From NCBI GenBank assembly GCA_934098515.1, contig CAKOOK010000013.1:1-35606 (forward strand): 35,606 nucleotides of DNA, in the 5' to 3' direction. The notes below the pieces were generated by a model. That model was not told the DNA's origin and ran no database searches. It saw only the letters and a list, made by a program, of their open reading frames with translations. Positions 24,037 through 30,625 of the stretch are shown in pieces (position 1 is the first letter of the stretch; each line of letters opens with the position of its first letter). This DNA comes from an uncultured Bacilli bacterium (GTDB taxonomy: Bacteria > Bacillota_I > Bacilli_A > RF39 > UBA660). A program made the position numbers and the translations under genes.

Positions 24037-24156
24037 GCTTAACCGTCATAGTTTAGTATATAATTTTTTTATCAACCTCGCCCATAATTTGCCCCTCGAA
24101 GGGTTTCTCGGGACATCTGCGACTGACGATTTCGACCTTACAATACTTCGCACTGT

Positions 24157-25521
24157 TTACATACTTATTATGTATGGGGAACTACTGGTTCCATCACCGG
24201 TTACGTTGATAGAAGGCTTAAGAGAAATCGAAGGACGAACGCGGCGGGCGTTGTTCACGACGCCGTTGCCGAAGCTGCCATAGCTGCCGTCCACGCGCCA
24301 AACGTGAGCGCTGCTGCCATCGAAGCAGAAAGGAGACAAAGACCACCAATAATCACTAGTAGCATTTTCTTGTAAATATGTTGTTGTATTATCTAATCTA
24401 TAAGCATATCCAGCAAATGCTAGTTCATCTGCTGTTATTAATCCTACTTTTGAATTTATTTTACTTAATTCTCCATTACATTTTAAACTTGGGCCAGTGC
24501 CTCCAGCACTTCTACTTGTACTTACTAATCTTTGTGTAGCACCATAATATGTTTTATTTATACCATATCCTAATCCAGTTACATTACTATCATTTGACCA
24601 TGGTTCATATGTTGTATCTGTTACATTTGTTTTATCATTACACCATACAGTATCAGCGATTACACTTTCATATGTTTTTAGATTACTATTGTACCAAGTT
24701 TCTAAATTAGTTAGTATTGTACTTTTATGTATATTTGCATGGGCTTCAGCGTAAGAAGAAGAGCGAATCCATGTATATCCAGCCGAAAGGCAATCATACT
24801 CCGATGTGATTTCTGGATGGTCATTACAACCTCTGGTAAAATCACCATACATAAATCCTACATACGCATTTTCTTGATGATATTCATTAAATGCACTTGT
24901 ATATATTTTACCAGAGTGTCTTGCAAATGCTGCACTAGTACTATTATTTGCCGAATTACAAGGATTAGCTGTTCCTGCTATATTATCATTGTGTAAGATA
25001 AGTTTTACTGAGCCATCTCCTCCAACTCTTACTATTCTCCAGCACTTATTAGCAAATTCTACATAGTTATTTTTAACTGCTCCTCTAAAGTAGTAAGATG
25101 TTCCATAATCATCTACTGCAGATGCAAGCAAGGCTTCACTAGCAGTAGATATTGCTGCTCCTGGTGTAGTTATTGGAGTTTTTACTTCATTTTTTGCTAG
25201 TATAGTCTCTGCAAAAGTTGGAACCTTAGTTATAAATGTTGCATTGCACTTAGTACTTCCCTTAGTTATTCCACTTGTAGTAAGAATCCATTTAGTACCA
25301 TTCCAATCTACTTTGCCTGACCCACTTGTGCATTCTACTGTTCCTGTATACATTTTTGTTGTTGGAAATGTTGTGCTTATTTCACCATTTATTGTTATTG
25401 CTAATAGAGTATCTTTTGGTTCTATGTATTTTGCTTCATATAGTTTATCTCTATTAAATATTATTATACATATTGTTATAAGCATTATTAGTATTAAAAG
25501 TGTTTCTTTTTTATTTTTCAT
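24157..25521 (-). CDS. Large exported protein with GC-rich variable C-terminus (paralogue 2 of 3)
   Basis: 454 residues from the ATG at 25521 (GGCAGGTG upstream). An N-terminal membrane segment (about 5-22) is followed by a domain with ITINGEISTTFPTTK and WNGTKWILTTSGITKGS. The shared core has LAKNEVKTPITTPGAAIST, DDYGTSYYFRGAVKNNYVEF, CWRIVRVGGDGSVKLILHND and AFAGYAYRLD. The C-terminus has WWSLSP at 392-397 and VRPSISLKP from 428. Between them, 23 of 30 codons end in C, and 24241-24300 is about 70% GC, unlike the rest of the gene. An insert near residues 235-265 has two cysteines (RGCNDHPEITSEYDCLSAGY). Function unknown; a surface ligand-binding role is inferred. The WWSLSP...RP pattern resembles DUF6273-type ends. 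Confidence 0.85.
   Translation of the reverse strand: MKNKKETLLILIMLITICIIIFNRDKLYEAKYIEPKDTLLAITINGEISTTFPTTKMYTGTVECTSGSGKVDWNGTKWILTTSGITKGSTKCNATFITKVPTFAETILAKNEVKTPITTPGAAISTASEALLASAVDDYGTSYYFRGAVKNNYVEFANKCWRIVRVGGDGSVKLILHNDNIAGTANPCNSANNSTSAAFARHSGKIYTSAFNEYHQENAYVGFMYGDFTRGCNDHPEITSEYDCLSAGYTWIRSSSYAEAHANIHKSTILTNLETWYNSNLKTYESVIADTVWCNDKTNVTDTTYEPWSNDSNVTGLGYGINKTYYGATQRLVSTSRSAGGTGPSLKCNGELSKINSKVGLITADELAFAGYAYRLDNTTTYLQENATSDYWWSLSPFCFDGSSAHVWRVDGSYGSFGNGVVNNARRVRPSISLKPSINVTGDGTSSSPYIISM
24238..24348 (-). other. Hypervariable patch of paralogue 2 (candidate variable region)
   Basis: Coding stretch from the WW codons (24348) to the VRP codons (24238). The framing codons are conserved among the paralogues, while the 30 codons between differ almost completely from the copy at 33881-33998. 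The bias to NNC codons is what adenine-directed mutagenesis of AAC codons in a template repeat would leave. Confidence 0.55.
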
Positions 25522-25541
25522 TAACACCTGCCTACTTTCTA

Positions 25542-25570
25542 TCTAATAGTATTTTATAATAAAAGAATGT
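25542..25570 (-). promoter_or_regulatory. Possible promoter of surface protein paralogue 2
   Basis: On the minus strand TTGATT, 17 bases, TAAAAT, placed about 25 bases before the start codon. Both boxes depart from consensus. Confidence 0.4.
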
Positions 25571-25623
25571 TTAAATCAATAGATAAACACTCTTTTAATA
25601 TTCTAGTTATTACTATTAAGTAT

Positions 25624-25673
25624 TAATAAATAAAAAGAAAAAGCTAACAAATCCTTTAAGTATTAGCTTTTTC
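25624..25673 (-). terminator. Terminator of the orphan small RNA
   Basis: GAAAAAGCTAA pairs with TTAGCTTTTTC (25673-25637) and is followed by TTTTTATT on the minus strand. Confidence 0.8.
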
Positions 25674-25724
25674 AAAAACAACAATTTGGAGAAGCCTAAC
25701 TTTCAGGGGTTAGTATTCTTCCTT
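25630..25724 (-). ncRNA. Orphan small RNA, copy A of a repeated antitoxin-like RNA
   Basis: About 95 bases between a promoter and a terminator on the minus strand. Bases 25722-25688 match copy B at 30587-30553 in 33 of 35 positions and fold as CTAAC-CCCTGAAA-GTTAG inside an outer GGAAGA/CTTCTCC stem. The promoters are also alike (18-base spacer ending TTTTGTAG, then TATAAT). No short peptide gene lies on the opposite strand here. Confidence 0.65.
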
Positions 25725-25730
25725 AAGTTG

Positions 25731-25760
25731 ATTATACTACAAAAGGCCTGTTTTATACAA
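25731..25760 (-). promoter_or_regulatory. Promoter of small RNA copy A
   Basis: TTGTAT (25760-25755), 18 bases, TATAAT (25736-25731). The -35 box lies in the loop of the MMPL terminator hairpin. Confidence 0.65.
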
Positions 25761-25768
25761 GCCTTTTT
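25740..25768 (-). terminator. Terminator of the MMPL gene
   Basis: AAAAGGCTTGT pairs with ACAGGCCTTTT on the minus strand directly after the stop codon. The following TTTTGTAG doubles as the spacer of the small RNA promoter. Confidence 0.65.
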
Positions 25769-28700
25769 CTATTTAAATATATTTTTAATTCTTGTCCAAA
25801 GGTTATCTTTCTCTGTTTCATTATTTGTAGTTTTAACTTCTTCTTTAGATTCTACTCCATCCATTACATAAATGAATTTAGTTTCTCCAGTCGTATTACT
25901 ACCTGCAAATGATGTATAATTTTCTCCTAGTTTAACTAGTTCTTTTGCTCTATATGCTGTTGGCACTAACATATTATTTACTTTATCTGTAACGGGTTTA
26001 ATTCCTTCATTATCTAACTTTTTAATGCCTTCTGATAGTTCAGTCATACCACTTGATATCTCTTCTAAGCCGGATGCAAGCACTTTACCATTAGATGCTA
26101 GTTCTTTAACTCCTGCCGCAAGCATTGCTGTATTTGTTTTTAAGTCTTCAGTACCTTTATTTAAATCTTCTAAGCCTTTATTAAGAGCTGGAAGCATAGC
26201 ACTAACTTTCTTGTTTAATCCATCAAAAGTTGCTAAAGTTTTCTCAATTGCTGCTACATTTTGTTCTAATAAACCAATTATTTGTAAGTTAGAATTATAA
26301 TGATTTTCATATTCATACTTAACTGTAAATAATTCATTTTGATCCGCATTAAGTAAGTCTATATATTCTTTATCTTTAAGTTCTGCAGTATCATAGGCTG
26401 TTTTAATTTTTTCATTATTTGTTTTTAATGAGTTAATTGTGTTTTTATCCGCTTCTAATAACATTTGCATTTTAGCAATATCTTCAGAGTTATCTCCTAA
26501 AATACTTGATACAAGAGAAAGCTCTTTAGAAAGTTGTTTAACACCATCATCTAATGATACTGAGCCATCTTTTAAAGCAACTGAACTACTATATAGTTTA
26601 TCTAAATAAGCACTAAGTTTAGTTGCTCCATCAGATGCATCCTTTGTACCTAATTCTAGAGAACTTGCACCAGATTCTAATGCATTAATCGCATCATTTA
26701 AAATAATTAATTTATCTGTTACTGCAGTAATATTTGACAATGATGATACATCACTAGAACTAATTAATTTAGGAGTTATCATCATATATACAGTACCTAG
26801 TGAAAACTTATCAGTATCATAAGTAATAGTAACTTTATTAAGACTTGATAACTCACTTAATTTTAAACTATCTGATAAACCTGGTGTGCTAAGAGCTGCT
26901 ACCATGTTAATTTTACCATTATTAATTACTTTACCACTACTAACATTAATATTTTTAGCACTATCATCTAGAGTAAATGTACTCATTACAACAAATGGTG
27001 TATACATAGTTTCTCTAGACCCATTAACATTAACATTTCTTCTAGAGTTATTAGTAAATTTAACTTCAATAGTAACTTTACCACTTTTACCAGCTAGTTC
27101 TTTAAGTTCTATTTCTTTACCATCTAATTTATATGTGATGTTAGCACTAACTGGTAGTTCTTTTGAAGTTTTACCTTGGTAGAAAATATTATTTCCAAGT
27201 CCTTCCCAAGTTATCTTATCTCCTTTTTGGTTAAATGATTCATTACCACTTAAGTTTATAATGTCTTCTAAGTTAGTAATATCATTTATTGTTCCATTAC
27301 CTGTATTAAGTAGTTCTTCATTTACAAAACTAGACTTAACACTTCCATCTGGGTTTAACTTTCCATAAACTGTTTCATTTTTAGTTAAAGCACTTGCACT
27401 AAGTGGCATCATTAAAGCTCCAGCTAAAAATATACTTGTAATAATTTTTTTATTATTTTTCATAAAATTATCCTTTCCTAACATTGTCTTACCAATTAAT
27501 TTATCAAAGATTAATAGTATACTTGGTAATACTGTAATAACTATTATCATACTAAGGATTGCTCCTCTACTAATTAAAGTACATAAAGATCCAACCATTT
27601 CTAATTTTGAATATGCTCCTACGCCAAATGTTGCTGCAAAGAAGCATAAGCCACTAACGAATACTGAGTTTCCACAACTATTAAGTGTACTAAGTATTGC
27701 TTCCTTCTTATCCATAGTCTTACGATTATTTAAGTATGTTGTTGTCATAAGAATTGCATAATCAATAGTTGCTCCTAACTGGATTGTTCCTAAAACTATT
27801 GGAGCAACAAATGGAAGTGTAACTCCACTTAGGTAAGAGATGCTCATATTCATACATATTGCGGCTTCAATTGCTATAATAAGTAAGAATGGCAAGCTAA
27901 ATGATTTTAGTACAATAAATAAGATTATAAAGATACATACTATAGATGAACCATTAACATTATTAAAGTCTGTATCACTAGTTGTAATAAGATCTTTCAT
28001 AAGAGGTCCTTCACCAGCAACTATGGCATTTTTATCATAACTTTTAACTATTTTATTAAGATCATCTATCTCAGCATTTAATTCATCACTAGCAACTTCA
28101 TATAAAGAGTTTACTAAAATCATTTGATATTTATCACTTTCAAACATACTAGATTTATCTCCAAGCATATTTGTTGTAATTCCATAATCACTTAGTTCAC
28201 TAGCAGATAATACTAAATCTACACCTGATAACTTTTTAATTTCACTAACCATATTATTTATAGTGCCAGTTTTCATATTACTATCTACTAAAATGATTTC
28301 TGGACTTACTATGTTGTAGTCATCTTTTAAAATATTATTTGCTTTAATACTTTCTAAAGTGTCTGGTAATGTCTTATCTATCTTATAATAAACATTAACT
28401 TTCTTATTAGCTAAATAAATAGGTACAAGTAATAAAACAAATATTGCAAAGATTACTTTATGTCTTTTAACTATCCAGTTGTTAAATTTATCAAATTTAG
28501 GAGTAATTACTTTATGGCTAGTTTTTTCACACCATTTATCAAATACAAGTAAAAGTGCTGGGAAAACTGTTAAAACTGTAATAACACCAAGAAGTACACC
28601 TTTTGCCATAACAATACCTAAATCTTTACCTAAAGTAAGACTCATTGTACATAATACTAGGAACCCAGCGATGGTGGTTGTTGAGCTACCAATTACTGAA

Positions 28701-29515
28701 GTAAATGTTTCTTTTATAGCAAGTTTCATGGCTTCTTCTTTTTTCATCTTCCCTTTCTTACTTTCATAAGCGTGATATAAGAAGATTGAGAAGTCGGTCG
28801 TAACACCTAACTGAAGTACTGCAACAAGGGCTTTTGTAATGTAGGATATTTCTCCTAAAAATACGTTAGTACCTAGATTAAAGATAATTGATACACCTAT
28901 ATTTAAAAGTAATAATAATGGTACTAAGTAACTATCTAGAGATAGCTCTAAGACAAGTAAACAAAGTACGACTGCAATTGCTACATATATTGTTATCTCT
29001 TTTTCAGATAACTCCATAGTATCAAGAACCATTGAGCTCATACCACCAAACATATAATTATCACTAGTGATATTTCTAATTTCTCTTACTGCATCAATTG
29101 TTTTTTCATTACTAGTACTTTCTAGAAATGTAACAAATAATACATCTGTATTTTCCTTATGAACTTTATTTCTTACTTCACTAGGAAGCACTTCAAGAGG
29201 AATATTAGTTCCAAACACATCATAGATAGAGAAAACTTCACCTACTCCATCTACACTACGAATCTTATCTTCAACCGCAAGTAATTCTTTTGCATTTGCA
29301 TTTTCAACTACCGCAATTGAGTAAGAGCCCATTTTAAATTCATCAGTTAAAATATTTTGCCCTTTAATTGTTTCATAATTATTTGGTAAATAAATTAAAA
29401 TATCATAATTAATTTTAGTCATCTTCATACCAATAAATGAAAATACTAATAAAACTATAGTAATAATCAAAATATTTTTACTATGCTTAGTAATAAAATC
29501 ACTAAACTTATTCAT
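25769..29515 (-). CDS. MMPL/RND-family exporter fused to a heptad-repeat extracellular domain (YdgH-like)
   Basis: 1248 residues from the ATG at 29515 (GAGGTG upstream; the ATG at 29536 has none). Residues about 1-675 form an RND-type exporter with two sets of six membrane helices, each after an extracytoplasmic loop. FIGMKMTKINYDILIYLPNNY opens the first; GVTTDFSIFLYHAYESKKGKM and GATIDYAILMTTTYLNNR are the paired conserved segments. The second half begins at residue 685 with what looks like a complete signal peptide (IITSIFLAGALMMPLSASA) and continues with beta domains and Leu/Gly heptad repeats (about 930-1170) as in YhgE/Pip-type proteins. Such exporters move lipids or drugs. The divergent TetR gene is the likely regulator. 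Confidence 0.88.
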   Translation of the reverse strand: MNKFSDFITKHSKNILIITIVLLVFSFIGMKMTKINYDILIYLPNNYETIKGQNILTDEFKMGSYSIAVVENANAKELLAVEDKIRSVDGVGEVFSIYDVFGTNIPLEVLPSEVRNKVHKENTDVLFVTFLESTSNEKTIDAVREIRNITSDNYMFGGMSSMVLDTMELSEKEITIYVAIAVVLCLLVLELSLDSYLVPLLLLLNIGVSIIFNLGTNVFLGEISYITKALVAVLQLGVTTDFSIFLYHAYESKKGKMKKEEAMKLAIKETFTSVIGSSTTTIAGFLVLCTMSLTLGKDLGIVMAKGVLLGVITVLTVFPALLLVFDKWCEKTSHKVITPKFDKFNNWIVKRHKVIFAIFVLLLVPIYLANKKVNVYYKIDKTLPDTLESIKANNILKDDYNIVSPEIILVDSNMKTGTINNMVSEIKKLSGVDLVLSASELSDYGITTNMLGDKSSMFESDKYQMILVNSLYEVASDELNAEIDDLNKIVKSYDKNAIVAGEGPLMKDLITTSDTDFNNVNGSSIVCIFIILFIVLKSFSLPFLLIIAIEAAICMNMSISYLSGVTLPFVAPIVLGTIQLGATIDYAILMTTTYLNNRKTMDKKEAILSTLNSCGNSVFVSGLCFFAATFGVGAYSKLEMVGSLCTLISRGAILSMIIVITVLPSILLIFDKLIGKTMLGKDNFMKNNKKIITSIFLAGALMMPLSASALTKNETVYGKLNPDGSVKSSFVNEELLNTGNGTINDITNLEDIINLSGNESFNQKGDKITWEGLGNNIFYQGKTSKELPVSANITYKLDGKEIELKELAGKSGKVTIEVKFTNNSRRNVNVNGSRETMYTPFVVMSTFTLDDSAKNINVSSGKVINNGKINMVAALSTPGLSDSLKLSELSSLNKVTITYDTDKFSLGTVYMMITPKLISSSDVSSLSNITAVTDKLIILNDAINALESGASSLELGTKDASDGATKLSAYLDKLYSSSVALKDGSVSLDDGVKQLSKELSLVSSILGDNSEDIAKMQMLLEADKNTINSLKTNNEKIKTAYDTAELKDKEYIDLLNADQNELFTVKYEYENHYNSNLQIIGLLEQNVAAIEKTLATFDGLNKKVSAMLPALNKGLEDLNKGTEDLKTNTAMLAAGVKELASNGKVLASGLEEISSGMTELSEGIKKLDNEGIKPVTDKVNNMLVPTAYRAKELVKLGENYTSFAGSNTTGETKFIYVMDGVESKEEVKTTNNETEKDNLWTRIKNIFK
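27461..27478 (-). promoter_or_regulatory. Internal ribosome site and start inside the MMPL gene
   Basis: GGAAAGGAT lies seven bases before the ATG at 27463, which begins a signal-peptide-like sequence. A 564-residue protein could be made from here in the same frame. Confidence 0.45.
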
Positions 29516-29531
29516 TTCTTTCACCTCGCTA

Positions 29532-29665
29532 AACATTATATGACTACAGATTTTAAAAAGGCACCATTAATTTGCTATTTTGTATGTAATCCAACAATTT
29601 GATTGCTTTGTAGGCGTATTTAAGCAACAAAGTGCTAATTATCTTGCAAAAAGTATATAATTAGA
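29532..29665. promoter_or_regulatory. Divergent promoter region between the MMPL and TetR genes
   Basis: For the plus strand TTGCAA, 16 bases, TATAAT (ending near 29664) precedes tetR. For the minus strand a TATAAT-like CATATAAT lies about 25 bases before the MMPL start with no clear -35 box. CTTTGT and ACAAAG face each other near 29607-29632 and could be part of an operator. Confidence 0.45.
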
Positions 29666-29687
29666 TATAATGTTGGTGTGGTGAATT

Positions 29688-30260
29688 ATGAAAAATGAAA
29701 AACAAGATTTAAGAATAGTCAAAACAAAAAAAGTGCTTTATATGGCACTGGTTGATTTAATGAGAGAAAAAACATTCGAGGAGATAAAGGTGTCTGAAAT
29801 ATGTGCTAGAGCTTTAGTAAACAGATCTACTTTCTATGCTCATTATGAAGATAAGTATGAATTCTTAGTTGACTTTTTGGATACATTTAAAGATAGTTTA
29901 ACTTCTTATTTAGATACTAATGATAATAATTTGAATACTAAGGAATATTATATGGAAATGCTTAAGTTATTGCTTACTCATATTGAAGATAAGAAAAATA
30001 TATATTCAGCAATTATGGTAAATAATCGTAATGGTGTTATGATGGATATTATATCTGATGTTGTTAATAAAGATATAAAAAAAAGAGTTCAAGAATCGGG
30101 GCTTAATAAGGGAACTATCCCAGTTGACATTGTTGCTAAATTTTATATAGGAGCAATTACCAACGTTGGCATCGAATGGATTACCGATAACAAATATTCT
30201 AAAGAAGACATATTAAACTATTTAGAAAAACTATTACCAAACAATATAGACACCTTATAA
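29688..30260 (+). CDS. TetR/AcrR-family transcriptional regulator
   Basis: 190 residues. The N-terminal helix-turn-helix reads RIVKTKKVLYMALVDLMREK, then FEEIKVSEICARALVNRSTF and YAHYEDKYEFLVDFLD, typical of the TetR family; the C-terminus (LLLTHIEDKKNIYSAIMVNN) resembles the DhaS-type TetR_C_8 ligand domain. It is divergent from the MMPL exporter gene, so it most likely represses that gene and itself in answer to an exporter substrate. A GGTG ribosome site precedes the ATG. It is one of few plus-strand genes in the window. Confidence 0.88.
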   Translation: MKNEKQDLRIVKTKKVLYMALVDLMREKTFEEIKVSEICARALVNRSTFYAHYEDKYEFLVDFLDTFKDSLTSYLDTNDNNLNTKEYYMEMLKLLLTHIEDKKNIYSAIMVNNRNGVMMDIISDVVNKDIKKRVQESGLNKGTIPVDIVAKFYIGAITNVGIEWITDNKYSKEDILNYLEKLLPNNIDTL

Positions 30261-30273
30261 GGGTGTTTTTTCA
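30249..30273 (+). terminator. tetR terminator
   Basis: ACACCTTATAAGGGTGT folds over the stop codon and is followed by six T. Confidence 0.75.
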
Positions 30274-30323
30274 TGCAAAAATTGAAGATTTTAAAAGTCT
30301 GCAAACCCATATAAATAAAGGGC

Positions 30324-30352
30324 TTGCATGAGTTTGAAGTTTGTGATAATAT
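30324..30352 (+). promoter_or_regulatory. Promoter of the hydrophobic peptide gene
   Basis: TTGCAT (30324-30329), 17 bases, TAATAT (30347-30352). An imperfect inverted repeat (GCAAACCC and GGGCTTGC, 30301-30327) overlaps the -35 box. Confidence 0.65.
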
Positions 30353-30381
30353 ACCTACTTGAAGAGTACTATGTTAGGCTT

Positions 30382-30404
30382 CTCCCCTCTTAAAAAGAAG
30401 GGAG
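30382..30404 (+). promoter_or_regulatory. Leader hairpin hiding the toxin ribosome site
   Basis: CTCCCCTCTT (30382-30391) pairs with AAGAAGGGAG (30395-30404) at nine of ten positions with a three-base loop. The second arm is the ribosome site of the peptide gene, so translation should be blocked until the mRNA is processed or refolded. Confidence 0.65.
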
Positions 30405-30412
30405 TGATGCGT

Positions 30413-30502
30413 ATGAAACAGTTAAAATCTATTTTAGATAAACTTATTATCATATTAATCCTTTTATTTATTTTAAAGATAGCATTTGCTATCTTTAGAT
30501 AA
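30413..30502 (+). CDS. Short hydrophobic peptide, probable type I toxin
   Basis: 29 residues: MKQLKSILDKLIIILILLFI at the front, then LKIAFAIFR. Basic residues flank one membrane-spanning stretch, the pattern of Fst/Ldr/TxpA-type toxins that insert in the membrane. The ATG at 30413 is favoured over 30407 because GGAG lies eight bases ahead of it. The gene has its own promoter, a leader that sequesters the ribosome site, and a convergent small RNA overlapping its 3' end, all hallmarks of type I toxin-antitoxin loci. The last codons lie in a nine-pair hairpin (AAAGATAGC and GCTATCTTT). I do not recognise the exact family. Confidence 0.6.
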   Translation: MKQLKSILDKLIIILILLFILKIAFAIFR

Positions 30503-30589
30503 AAAAAGAAGCTATTAACATTACCTGTTAAGTAGCTTCAAAACCCAATAGTGGAGAAGCCTAACTTTCAGGGGTTAGTGCTCTTCCCT
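30501..30589 (-). ncRNA. Antitoxin-like small RNA convergent to the peptide gene, copy B
   Basis: About 89 bases from a promoter at 30596-30625 to a terminator at 30508-30539 (GAAGCTA and TAGCTTC stem, extended by TTAAC/GTTAA, then seven T). Its 3' end is fully complementary to the 3' end of the peptide mRNA. The 5' half (30587-30553) matches copy A near 25700. A 13-base piece, GTTAGGCTTCTCC, also occurs in the peptide mRNA leader in the same sense. Confidence 0.6.
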
Positions 30590-30595
30590 AAATTA

Positions 30596-30625
30596 ATTAT
30601 ACTACAAAATGCTTTAACTATTCAA
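30596..30625 (-). promoter_or_regulatory. Promoter of small RNA copy B
   Basis: TTGAAT (30625-30620), 18 bases, TATAAT (30601-30596). The -35 box overlaps the last codons of uvrC. Confidence 0.7.

Noticed and set aside
23997..24156. A template repeat for the variable patch in the GC-elevated stretch.
   Set aside because: I compared it with the patch on both strands and found no matching stretch; the WWSLSP-encoding bases occur only at the two gene ends.
24032..24283. An 83-codon open frame on the plus strand after the endonuclease gene.
   Set aside because: It runs antisense through the end of the surface protein gene, has no ribosome site and its composition follows the GC-rich opposite strand.
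25685..25768. A tRNA or a known riboswitch in the repeated small RNA.
   Set aside because: No cloverleaf, no recognisable ligand core, and a promoter and terminator make it a free small RNA.
30361..30385. Classical direct-repeat antisense pairing between the peptide mRNA and the small RNA.
   Set aside because: The shared 13 bases have the same sense in both RNAs, so they cannot pair with each other; only the terminator-region overlap is truly complementary.
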